Part shown: positions 1 to 5,099 of the stretch, one piece after another
Position numbering within the stretch: the stretch's first letter is position 1
Layout of the letters: each line of letters starts with the position of its first letter
Origin: Clostridia bacterium
GTDB taxonomy: Bacteria > Bacillota > Clostridia > DSM-8532
DNA length: 5,099 bases
Assembly: GCA_026418215.1 (NCBI GenBank)
Contig: JAOABT010000267.1
Coordinates: 1-5,099, forward strand
Direction: 5' to 3'
Position numbers and translations under genes: made by a program
The notes under the pieces: generated by a model
The model's database searches: none
Told to the model about the DNA's origin: nothing
Seen by the model: the letters and a program-made list of their open reading frames with translations, nothing else

Positions 1-1
1 G

Positions 2-1459
2 TCCATGCTCAACTATTCAAAAGCAGCTGCCACCGAAGAGCAGACCCTGCAGGCACCCCCTCAGGAATTTAATACCGAGGAATACGGAAAAATCGTTGAA
101 AGAGGCTTTACATCACCGTTATCCGAACCCCTGTCCACATTTTCAATTGATGTGGATACGGCGTCCTATGCCAACATGCGGCGCCTTGTCATGAACCACG
201 AGCAAGTACCACAGGATGCTGTCCGCATTGAAGAAATGATTAACTATTTCCAATATGATTACCCCGAACCACGGGGAGACGTGCCTTTCGCAGTGTATAC
301 TGAAATGGCGTCATGTCCTTGGAATCAGGAGAATCAACTGCTGCTCATTGGACTTAAGGGGAAAGAAATCCAAACCCAAGAAATACCGCCCTCCAACCTT
401 GTCTTTCTCCTTGACGTATCGGGTTCCATGGAGGATTCCAACAAACTCCCGCTTGTCAAGGAAGCTTTTGTGAAGCTTGTTGAAAATTTAAGAACTTATG
501 ACCGTATTTCCATCGTCACCTATGCCGGTAGTGAAAGCATTGTACTGGAAGGTGCAACGGGTGAGGATAAGCTAAAAATCACAGATGCCCTTAATAATCT
601 TCAGGCGGGTGGTTCTACTGCCGGAGCGCGCGGCATTGAAACGGCCTATGAGCTCTCCCAGAAATATTTTTTGAAGGATGGGAATAACCGCGTCATTCTT
701 GCAACCGATGGCGATTTTAATGTAGGTGTTTCAAGCGAAGGCGAGCTTAAGAGGCTAATAGAGCAAAAGCGTGACCAAGAGATTTATCTTTCCGTTTTAG
801 GCTTTGGCTATGGAAATATCAAGGACAATAAGATGGAAACCTTGGCTGATAACGGCAACGGCAATTACGCCTATATTGACTCGGTTCTCGAGGCCAAAAA
901 GGTATTGGTTGAGGAAATGGGCGGAACGCTTTTTACCATTGCCAAAGACGTCAAGCTCCAGGTTGAATTCAATCCCGAAAAGGTGAAGGGTTATAGGCTC
1001 GTGGGCTATGAAAACAGAATGCTCAATACCGAAGATTTTAATGACGACACAAAGGATGCAGGTGAAATGGGTGCAGGCCATCGTGTAACGGCCTTGTATG
1101 AAATTATTCCCTCAGGCTCTGCTCAGGAAGTCGATCAAAGCAATCTGAAGTATCAGAAGATTGAATCCACCGGCAGCAGCGAGTGGATGACCATCCATGT
1201 GCGCTATAAAGAACCGGATGAAAATACAAGCAAGCCCTTAAGCTTTGCAGTTTCCAAGAACGAAGAGACGTCCAGCACGTCTGAAGATTTTGCCTTTGCC
1301 TCTTCAGTGGCTGAATTTGGGCTTATCTTGAGGGATTCAGAGTTCAAGGGGAACGCAAGCCTTGAGGGCGTGTACAAAAGAATCGTCAATCTTCCCTCAG
1401 TTCAACAGGACGTCTATAAGGCAGAATTTCTGAACATTGTAAAAAGACTGATGGAATAA
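2..1459 (+). CDS. VWA-domain (YfbK-like) surface protein, 5'-truncated
   Basis: Probable envelope-associated von Willebrand factor A protein. Counting from the ATG at position 5, residues 20-90 match the conserved N-terminal region found before the VWA domain in YfbK-like proteins (STFSIDVDTASYANMRR). Residues about 130-310 are the VWA domain with a complete metal-ion (MIDAS) site: DVSGSM (D137, S139, S141), T205 in GGSTAG and D235 in ATDGD. Residues about 315-480 match the usual C-terminal domain (DUF3520), including FASSVAEFGLILRDSEF. The frame is open to the window edge, no RBS is visible, and residues 1-20 look like a linker, so the ATG at 5 is probably internal. Known relatives are usually longer, with an N-terminal lipoprotein signal and a low-complexity stretch, which would lie outside. 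Ligand and role are unknown; adhesion or scaffolding is inference from the family. The stop is TAA, with a terminator just downstream. Confidence 0.9.
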   Translation, partial: SMLNYSKAAATEEQTLQAPPQEFNTEEYGKIVERGFTSPLSEPLSTFSIDVDTASYANMRRLVMNHEQVPQDAVRIEEMINYFQYDYPEPRGDVPFAVYTEMASCPWNQENQLLLIGLKGKEIQTQEIPPSNLVFLLDVSGSMEDSNKLPLVKEAFVKLVENLRTYDRISIVTYAGSESIVLEGATGEDKLKITDALNNLQAGGSTAGARGIETAYELSQKYFLKDGNNRVILATDGDFNVGVSSEGELKRLIEQKRDQEIYLSVLGFGYGNIKDNKMETLADNGNGNYAYIDSVLEAKKVLVEEMGGTLFTIAKDVKLQVEFNPEKVKGYRLVGYENRMLNTEDFNDDTKDAGEMGAGHRVTALYEIIPSGSAQEVDQSNLKYQKIESTGSSEWMTIHVRYKEPDENTSKPLSFAVSKNEETSSTSEDFAFASSVAEFGLILRDSEFKGNASLEGVYKRIVNLPSVQQDVYKAEFLNIVKRLME

Positions 1460-1477
1460 CATCATCTATGAAAGGGG

Positions 1478-1525
1478 CTGTCTCAAATGGTCTGAAAATA
1501 CCGTTTTGAGATAGTTTCTTTTTTT
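1478..1525 (+). terminator. Rho-independent terminator after the VWA gene
   Basis: The left arm 1478-1491 (CTGTCTCAAATGGT) pairs with the right arm 1500-1514 (ACCGTTTTGAGATAG) over about 14 pairs, with wobble pairs and one bulged base. The loop is 8 nt. TTTCTTTTTTT follows at 1515-1525. The hairpin begins 18 bases after the VWA stop codon. The T-run is only on the + side, so it should stop + transcription only and insulates the small gene at 1699. Confidence 0.85.
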
Positions 1526-1621
1526 ATGTGGCGATACTTTAAGGAGTATAGCCCGGTCTCTGCATATTAGAGTAAAAAGTTCATTAATTCGTGTATTATT
1601 GACGGTTTAACACGGAGATAC

Positions 1622-1648
1622 TTGTATGAGACAAGCCAATGGTATAAA
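1622..1648 (+). promoter_or_regulatory. weak candidate promoter for the 110-aa ORF
   Basis: After the terminator, 1526-1698 has no convincing gene. The best -10 candidate is TATAAA at 1643-1648, with a poor TTGTAT at 1622-1627 (15-nt spacer). A better -35 match, TTGACG at 1599-1604, lacks a good -10 at the right distance. An inverted repeat, CTTGT-N5-ACAAG (1621-1635), overlaps this region and could be an operator. A promoter is expected here because the upstream terminator is strong, but its exact position is uncertain. Confidence 0.3.
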
Positions 1649-1698
1649 CTGATACTAAAAAGCATGGGAGAAAATTCTAGCGTCTTGGAGGTCGTGTT

Positions 1699-2031
1699 AT
1701 GTTAAAAAAAGCAATGTTTGAGCGCGATATTTTGTACCCTACCCAAAAGCCCTTTGAACCCGGGAGTGTCCATATCACTGTTTATGCACCGGAAAGCTCA
1801 GGCGGAATTCCTGTGGTCATTGAAGCCAAAACCCAGCATAATCCTCTCGACTATATCCCCGATATCCTCTCCATCCTCCAAACCGATGTTTTTGACAGAA
1901 TCCGCATAGATGTCAAAAATAGCGGCATTCTATTCTTTAAAGCCAGCAACGGCAACTACTTCCGCGTTAGATTCACCGACAAGGACAGGTATTCCGTAGA
2001 AGAAATCCATGATAACGATCCGCTTGTTTAA
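1699..2031 (+). CDS. hypothetical 110-aa protein
   Basis: I do not recognise this protein. The ATG start is well supported by GGAGG at 1687-1691, 7 nt upstream; the stop is TAA. The protein has no signal peptide, membrane segment, or cysteine/histidine cluster, so it is probably cytoplasmic. The sequence alternates short hydrophobic strands (VHITVYAP, GIPVVIEAK, DRIRIDVKN, GILFFKASN, YFRVRFTDK), with one likely helix around residues 48-63 (PLDYIPDILSILQTDVF), giving a small alpha/beta or beta-rich fold. The C-terminus is acidic (VEEIHDND). A terminator upstream and the aldolase promoter downstream suggest a single-gene transcript, although read-through into the aldolase gene is possible because no terminator is obvious in 2032-2053. 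The RBS and the protein-like composition support a real gene; the function is unknown. Confidence 0.75.
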   Translation: MLKKAMFERDILYPTQKPFEPGSVHITVYAPESSGGIPVVIEAKTQHNPLDYIPDILSILQTDVFDRIRIDVKNSGILFFKASNGNYFRVRFTDKDRYSVEEIHDNDPLV

Positions 2032-2053
2032 CAGAATCTTGGAAGGTTTACCC

Positions 2054-2081
2054 TTGATTTGTCGGAAGTTTCTGATACAAT
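2054..2081 (+). promoter_or_regulatory. promoter of the aldolase gene
   Basis: TTGATT (-35-like, 2054-2059), a 16-nt spacer and TACAAT (-10, 2076-2081) with a TG at 2073-2074, one base before the hexamer, giving an extended -10. Transcription would start near 2088, about 50 nt before the aldolase ATG. The -10 matches consensus at 5 of 6 positions and the -35 at 4 of 6. The extended TG supports a sigma-70/sigmaA-type promoter. Confidence 0.6.
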
Positions 2082-2093
2082 AGTGTTGATTTG

Positions 2094-2111
2094 ATGTGAT
2101 TTTTTTCACAA
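2094..2111 (+). promoter_or_regulatory. candidate Rex or Crp/Fnr-type operator
   Basis: A perfect palindrome, TGTGA (2095-2099), six T, TCACA (2106-2110). With flanking bases it reads ATGTGATTTTTTTCACAA, which differs from the known Rex consensus TTGTGAANNNNTTCACAA at two informative positions. The TGTGA-N6-TCACA half-sites also match the Crp consensus. It lies about +7 to +22 from the predicted start, where a bound protein would block transcription. A repressor reading is therefore favoured, and Rex (an NADH/NAD+-sensing repressor of energy metabolism in Gram-positive bacteria) fits the glycolytic target. The regulator itself is not in this window. Confidence 0.5.
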
Positions 2112-2123
2112 AACATAAAACTT

Positions 2124-2130
2124 AAAGGAG
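2124..2130 (+). promoter_or_regulatory. ribosome binding site deciding the aldolase start
   Basis: AAAGGAG lies 9 nt before the ATG at 2140. A TTG at 2131 is in frame but abuts the RBS directly, so it cannot be the start. The ATG at 2140 gives the family-typical N-terminus MPLVNTVEMF. Confidence 0.85.
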
Positions 2131-2139
2131 TTGAATGTC

Positions 2140-3069
2140 ATGCCACTTGTTAATACCGTTGAGATGTTCAAGAAGGCCTACGAAGGCGGTTACGCTATCG
2201 GTGCTTTCAATGTTAACAACATGGAAATCGTTCAGGGAATCACCGAGGCTGCAAAGGAAGTTAAGGCTCCCCTTATTCTGCAGGTTTCTTCCGGCGCAAG
2301 AAAGTATGCCAATCACACATACCTCATGAAGCTCATTGAGGCTGCCCTCATTGAAACAGATCTGCCTATCGCAGTTCACCTCGACCACGGCGATACCTTT
2401 GAGCTTTGTAAGTCCTGTATCGACGGTGGTTTTACCTCCGTTATGATCGACGGTTCCCACCATTCCTTCGAAGATAACATCGCTCTCACCAAGAAGGTTG
2501 TTGATTATGCTCACGCTCACGGCGTAACCGTTGAAGGCGAGCTCGGCCGTCTTGCAGGCGTTGAAGATGATGTTAAGGTTTCCGCTGAGGAATCCTCCTA
2601 CACCAGACCCGAAGAGGTTGAAGAATTTGTAAAGCGTACCGGTGTTGACTCCCTTGCAATCGCAATTGGAACCAGCCACGGTGCATTCAAGTTCACCGGC
2701 GAAGCTAAGCTTCGTTTCGATATCCTTGAAGAAGTAGGCAAGAGACTGCCTGGCTTCCCCATCGTTCTCCATGGCGCATCCTCTGTTATTCCTGAGTATG
2801 TTGACATGGTTAACAACTACGGCGGAAAAATGCCCGGCGCTAAGGGCGTTCCCGAGGAAATGCTGAGAAAGGCTGCTTCCATGGCAGTTTGCAAGATCAA
2901 CATTGACTCCGACCTTCGTCTCGCTATGACTGCAACCATCCGTAAGGTATTTGCAGAAACTCCCGGCGAGTTCGACCCCAGAAAGTATTTAGGACCTGCT
3001 CGCGACGAGATCAAGAAGCTTGTTAAGAACAAGCTCATCAACGTTCTCGGCTGCGCTGGCCAGGCATAA
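2140..3069 (+). CDS. fba: class II fructose-bisphosphate aldolase
   Basis: Cytoplasmic zinc-dependent aldolase of glycolysis and gluconeogenesis; it reversibly splits fructose 1,6-bisphosphate into dihydroxyacetone phosphate and glyceraldehyde 3-phosphate. The full length is 309 residues, close to the longer clade of bacterial class II enzymes. Visible motifs: GAFNVNN (residues 21-27); HLDHG (80-84), with D82 the expected catalytic acid and H83 a zinc ligand; MIDGSHHSFEDN (102-113); VEGELG (131-136) with E134; GTSHGA (177-182) with zinc ligand H180; VLHGASS (209-215) with zinc ligand H211; and KINIDSD (252-258), the phosphate-binding loop. No key residue is missing. Codon choice is strongly biased (many AAC, TTC, GAC, AAG), as expected for a highly expressed gene. 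It has its own promoter and candidate operator upstream and a structured 3' region with a terminator, and is probably transcribed alone. The - strand genes converge on it. Confidence 0.97.
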   Translation: MPLVNTVEMFKKAYEGGYAIGAFNVNNMEIVQGITEAAKEVKAPLILQVSSGARKYANHTYLMKLIEAALIETDLPIAVHLDHGDTFELCKSCIDGGFTSVMIDGSHHSFEDNIALTKKVVDYAHAHGVTVEGELGRLAGVEDDVKVSAEESSYTRPEEVEEFVKRTGVDSLAIAIGTSHGAFKFTGEAKLRFDILEEVGKRLPGFPIVLHGASSVIPEYVDMVNNYGGKMPGAKGVPEEMLRKAASMAVCKINIDSDLRLAMTATIRKVFAETPGEFDPRKYLGPARDEIKKLVKNKLINVLGCAGQA

Positions 3070-3079
3070 TTTTTTCATC

Positions 3080-3142
3080 TAGAATTTTGAGGTTCCGGTT
3101 AGCCCCATGCTGAGACCTGCGGAAGCAGGACGCGGGGGCTAA
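3080..3142 (+). repeat. structured repeat, copy A (25-nt head plus hairpin)
   Basis: The first copy of a 25-nt sequence (3080-3104, starting TAGAATTTTGAGG, ending GGTTAGCC) that recurs without mismatch at 3215-3239. The end of the repeat forms the left arm of a stem, TTAGCCCC with GGGGCTAA (3135-3142), which encloses CCTGC-GGAA-GCAGG. Outside the 25 nt the two copies differ in sequence but keep the same two-part fold. Copy A is followed not by a T-run but by another small hairpin, so it is not a standard terminator itself. Confidence 0.75.
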
Positions 3143-3160
3143 TCTTGTCTTTAGACAAGA
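3143..3160 (+). other. 7-bp perfect hairpin between the repeat copies
   Basis: TCTTGTC (3143-3149), loop TTTA, GACAAGA (3154-3160). It starts immediately after the GGGGCTAA arm of copy A, at the place where copy B has its T-run. It may be an expanded or decayed terminator tail or one arm of the larger branched structure. Confidence 0.6.
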
Positions 3161-3214
3161 AGGAGCCCATAATTCTATGAAAAAATTATGCCGAGGGAAT
3201 TTCACTCGCTCATT

Positions 3215-3276
3215 TAGAATTTTGAGGTTCCGGTTAGCCACTCTTGGGCTTGCGAAGCAAGCTTATGGGTGGCTAA
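3215..3276 (+). repeat. structured repeat, copy B (25-nt head plus hairpin)
   Basis: The second exact copy of the 25-nt head (3215-3239), beginning 135 bases after copy A. It is followed by TTAGCCAC (3234-3241) pairing with GTGGCTAA (3269-3276), enclosing GCTTGC-GAA-GCAAGC (3248-3262). Compared with copy A, the outer stem has CC/GG replaced by AC/GT and the inner stem has a different sequence, yet both stay paired. Such compensatory differences favour selection on RNA structure over simple recent duplication. Confidence 0.75.
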
Positions 3277-3284
3277 TCTTTTTT
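3234..3284 (+). terminator. Rho-independent terminator of fba (repeat copy B)
   Basis: The copy B hairpin (outer 8-bp stem TTAGCCAC/GTGGCTAA, inner 6-bp stem GCTTGC/GCAAGC) runs directly into TCTTTTTT (3277-3284). The T-run ends at the base before the stop codon of the convergent lipoprotein gene (3285-3287). Read on the - strand, the hairpin is followed by CCGGAACC rather than a T-run, so it should terminate mainly + transcription from fba. Confidence 0.8.
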
Positions 3285-3890
3285 CTATTCTTTCAGAACA
3301 ACCTTCTTTGCAACGCAGTATTTCAAAATATCTTCTTCAGTAAACGTTAACGGCACATTAGCATGAAAGACTAAGCCATCCTCATGCCACAAAACTGTTA
3401 TACCTGTCGGAAGCTTTTTGTAGGCGTAGTTCTTATTATCCATGCATCGATGCACTTCGCTGGAATCATCTTGAAAATAAGAAGTTACTTTATTATCGAA
3501 GTTGCCGACCTCATCATCTCTAAGCCACTCCAGATCGATAAAAGGCTGTGAATCGGTTATCGCTGATGAAGAGGACTGCTGTGCCTTATCCACGTATGTA
3601 AATACGCAATAACCGCTTTTAACACGGATGTCTTCTAAAACAAAGCCTGGAGGCACCGAGGCAAGCTCGAAGCAGTAGGAAAGACTGTAAAGATCGAAGA
3701 ATTCACCTTGCTTTGCTTTTAAGACTCCAGCCTTTAAATCGTAAATTGATTCGAAAGTGGCTGGTACAAGATCGCCTTCACCAACTTCTGGAGTGCAAAT
3801 ATTCGTTTTATTAAGCTTTTTTTCAGGGCCGCAGCCTGAGAGGATAACTAAAGCGGCTATAAGAACACTGCATAACAATCGCATTTTCAT
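3285..3890 (-). CDS. putative lipoprotein, unknown function
   Basis: A 201-residue secreted, membrane-anchored protein. The N-terminus is a lipoprotein signal: KMR, a hydrophobic stretch (LLCSVLIAALVI) and the lipobox LSGC with the lipidated cysteine at residue 20. I place the start at the ATG ending at 3890, because AAGGAG (3899-3904) is 8 nt upstream; an in-frame TTG at 3896 is too close to that RBS. The mature part is mixed alpha/beta with five further cysteines (C32, C73, C95, C149, C192) and a Ser-rich patch (QQSSSSA). The C-terminal ITVLWHEDGLVFHANVPLT...EEDILKYC loosely resembles DUF4367-type extracytoplasmic domains of Gram-positive bacteria, but this is a weak resemblance. It lies 12 nt after the CCA-enzyme gene and is probably co-transcribed with it; no functional link is evident. 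The stop is TAG. No terminator with a T-run is visible on its own strand. Confidence 0.85.
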   Translation of the reverse strand: MKMRLLCSVLIAALVILSGCGPEKKLNKTNICTPEVGEGDLVPATFESIYDLKAGVLKAKQGEFFDLYSLSYCFELASVPPGFVLEDIRVKSGYCVFTYVDKAQQSSSSAITDSQPFIDLEWLRDDEVGNFDNKVTSYFQDDSSEVHRCMDNKNYAYKKLPTGITVLWHEDGLVFHANVPLTFTEEDILKYCVAKKVVLKE

Positions 3891-3898
3891 AAGCAAAG

Positions 3899-3904
3899 CT
3901 CCTT
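3899..3904 (-). promoter_or_regulatory. RBS of the lipoprotein, overlapping the cca stop
   Basis: AAGGAG on the - strand. Its first two bases are the AA of the TAA stop codon (3903-3905) of the upstream gene. Spacing to the ATG at 3890 is 8 nt. This arrangement favours translational coupling and a shared transcript. Confidence 0.8.
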
Positions 3905-5080
3905 AAGATAAAGGATATTTTTGTTTCATCATCTGAGCCAAGGTTAGGAGTGTTTTCTTATCGTTGAGTTCCGGTCGTTCATAAAGGCAAAGTGAAAGCA
4001 TGTAGAGCATGAAACCAATCTCCTTGCCATAGCAAAGCCCGCTATGCTGCAGGTCTTGACCCGATAAGGCAGGCCTTGTATTGAATTGAACCAAATTACT
4101 GTATAGAGAGGGGCTTTCATTACTTTCAAGAGCCGGGCGGTTGTGATTGTTTTCTAAATGAAAGCTGTTCTGATTGTTTTCAAGAGCCGGGTAGCTTTGA
4201 TTGCTTTTTAAAGCAAACCTGCTCTGATTGCCTCCAAAGGCAGGGCTGTTGTTATTGAGCAAAGCGGTAAGGTTTAAAACATCTGCAGCAATCTTTTCCC
4301 CAAGCTCGGTCACAATCCTTCTGACATTACGCTCCGAGAAGGCATGGTGGTTTCTGAGTCCTCGTATAAGAAGTGCCACCGTGGTCATGGTCTGGTTGTC
4401 GTATTTGAGGCGGCGGAGTGCCTCCACAGCTACATCGGTGGGGTCGAAATTATGGCTTAAATAGAACAGTGCCGCAAGGTAAACGGCCTTTTTTCCCGAA
4501 ACAGTCACTTGATAGCTCCCCACCTGATCCCAGGCTTCAGGATAATCGGGTATCTGAGGGAAAATAACACGGCTTAAACCAGTCTGCCACAAAAGGGCAA
4601 GCTTATGGGGGCTGGAGGACTCCAGAAGCTTGTTAATCTCAGCCTGAACCCTTTCCATACTGACATAGGTCAGGTCGTTATAAAGCGAGCCTATGGCCCT
4701 CAAGGTACTGTCCTCGATATCAAAATCGAGCTGGGCTGAGAACCTTACAGCCCGGAGCATACGCAGGGCGTCTTCCGAGAATCGCTTCATGGGATCTCCA
4801 ACACACCGGATAGTGCGCTTTTCAATATCAATACGGCCTGAAAAGGGATCAATCAACCCCTCCTGATCATTATAGGCCATGGCGTTCATGGTAAAATCCC
4901 GTCGTGAGAGGTCTTCAATAAGCGAGTCGGTAAAGGCCACCTGATCGGGTCGACGGTGGTCTGAATAGGTGGTCTCTCTCCTCCAGGTAGTGACCTCTAC
5001 GAGGGAATCCTCATAAGATACTGTCACTGTGCCGTGCTTGACGCCCGTATCGTAGGTTTTTAAAAAGAGCTTCTTGACAT
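3903..5080 (-). CDS. cca: CCA-adding tRNA nucleotidyltransferase, 5'-truncated
   Basis: Class II enzyme that adds or repairs the 3' CCA end of tRNAs, in the cytoplasm. The frame is open through GTG at 5027 up to the contig edge; the extra residues VKKLFLKTYDTGVKHGTV match the family, so the GTG is internal. Counting from that GTG: YSDHRRPDQVAFT (21-33), the RRDFTMNAMAYN motif (42-53), the GDPMKRFSEDALRMLRAVRF core (77-96) with the nucleotide-selecting EDxxR (E85, D86, R89), and MERVQAEINKLL (124-135). The C-terminal tail GKEIGFMLYMLSL (334-346) and PELNDKKTLL is also typical. The catalytic GGxxRD...DxD motif and roughly 50 N-terminal residues lie beyond the contig. Residues 261-305 are an unusual 9-residue repeat. 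A poly(A) polymerase is possible by homology but less likely in a Gram-positive context. Confidence 0.93.
4113..4247 (-). repeat. five in-frame 27-bp tandem repeats within cca
   Basis: Five contiguous 27-bp units, read on the coding strand from 4247 down to 4113, encode SPAFGGNQS / RFALKSNQS / YPALENNQN / SFHLENNHN / RPALESNES, consensus xPALEsNqs. Degenerate edges occur on both sides (ALLNNN before, PSLYSN after). The units are diverged at DNA level, with the best pair sharing TTTCAAGAGCCGGG on the + strand. All copies are exactly 27 bp and free of stops, so the frame has been kept. The array sits between the helical body and the conserved C-terminal tail of the enzyme. Confidence 0.85.
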
Positions 5081-5099
5081 CTGTCTCTTATACACATCT
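5081..5099. other. Nextera/Tn5 mosaic-end adapter (artefact)
   Basis: CTGTCTCTTATACACATCT is the exact 19-base reverse complement of the Tn5 mosaic end used in tagmentation libraries, located precisely at the end of the sequence. It is untrimmed adapter, not biology. The open frame of the cca gene should be read only to 5080. Confidence 0.97.

Larger units (their letters stand above)
3063..3192. repeat. 130-bp inverted-repeat element overlapping the fba stop
   Basis: GGCATAATTTTTTCAT (3063-3078) is exactly complementary to ATGAAAAAATTATGCC (3177-3192). After a 2-nt bulge the pairing continues with AGAATT (3081-3086) against AATTCT (3171-3176), for 22 pairs in all. The left arm includes the last codons and stop of fba. 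Inside lie GGTTCC (3091-3096) against GGAGCC (3162-3167), TTAGCCCC (3099-3106) against GGGGCTAA (3135-3142), CCTGC-GGAA-GCAGG (3116-3129) and a 7-bp hairpin at 3143-3160. Together these could fold into one branched RNA or DNA structure. Whether it is a 3' UTR stabiliser, a MITE-like relic or a small RNA is unknown. Confidence 0.7.

Noticed and set aside
797..1081. A 94-residue - strand frame inside the VWA gene
   Set aside because: It lies wholly opposite a well-supported VWA domain and has no RBS or recognisable motif.
2122..2772. A 216-residue open frame on the - strand, opposite fba
   Set aside because: It mirrors the highly biased codons of a certain aldolase gene, has no RBS that fits and no recognisable domain. 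It is a shadow.
3080..3239. The two 25-nt repeats as a mini-CRISPR
   Set aside because: Only two copies 135 bases apart, each followed by its own hairpin with paired arms. Spacing is far outside normal CRISPR spacers.
3038..3241. A 67-residue - strand frame containing NRNLKIL twice
   Set aside because: The internal repetition is simply the 25-nt DNA repeat read in the wrong frame; it overlaps the fba end and structured RNA elements.
3894..3896. TTG as the start of the lipoprotein
   Set aside because: It is only 2 nt from the AAGGAG. The ATG ending at 3890 has 8-nt spacing and keeps the full signal peptide.
4113..4247. Tandem 27-bp units as a CRISPR array
   Set aside because: Units are contiguous with no spacers, diverged from each other, and lie in frame inside a protein gene.
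5025..5027. GTG at 5027 as the true start of the CCA enzyme
   Set aside because: In-frame codons upstream to 5080 encode family-conserved residues (DTGVKHGTV), so the gene extends past the contig edge.
5081..5099. End of a resident Tn5-like transposon
   Set aside because: It is the hyperactive mosaic end used in libraries, located exactly at the sequence terminus with no transposase or flanking element.

Overview
This is a bacterial fragment, most likely from a Bacillota (Firmicutes) chromosome, perhaps Clostridia-like. The reasons are strong AAAGGAG/AAGGAG/GGAGG ribosome binding sites at good spacing, moderate GC, a class II fructose-bisphosphate aldolase of about 309 residues, a classical lipobox protein, and hairpin-plus-T-run terminators. 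The exact lineage cannot be read from the window. The last 19 bases are identical to the Tn5/Nextera mosaic-end adapter, so the right edge is a library or assembly boundary and genuine sequence stops near 5080.

Layout, left to right. A 5'-truncated gene for a von Willebrand factor A (YfbK-like) surface protein runs on + to 1459 and ends at a strong terminator. A 239-base non-coding gap leads to an orphan 110-residue protein on + (1699-2031). Next comes the fructose-bisphosphate aldolase gene on + (2140-3069). It has its own extended -10 promoter and a TGTGA-N6-TCACA operator just past the expected transcription start, which suggests Rex- or Crp/Fnr-type control of this glycolytic gene. The 215 bases after it are densely structured: a 16-bp perfect inverted repeat (22 paired bases with a 2-nt bulge) that begins inside the aldolase stop region, two copies of an identical 25-nt repeat each heading a two-part hairpin whose stems differ but stay paired, and a T-run that makes the second copy a terminator.

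The right half is on the - strand and converges on the aldolase. It holds a CCA-adding enzyme (tRNA nucleotidyltransferase) gene, truncated at its 5' end by the contig edge, followed 12 nt later by a small lipoprotein gene. The lipoprotein RBS overlaps the enzyme's stop codon, so the two are probably co-transcribed. The enzyme carries five in-frame copies of a 27-bp (9-residue) Asn-rich repeat in its C-terminal tRNA-contacting half.

The genes do not form one pathway: a cell-envelope adhesion/scaffold-type protein, an unknown, a glycolytic enzyme, and a tRNA-maturation/lipoprotein pair. I see no clear new multi-gene system. The most novel material is the structured repeat pair after the aldolase gene, the operator before it, and the minisatellite inside the CCA enzyme. 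No non-coding stretch exceeds 300 bases.
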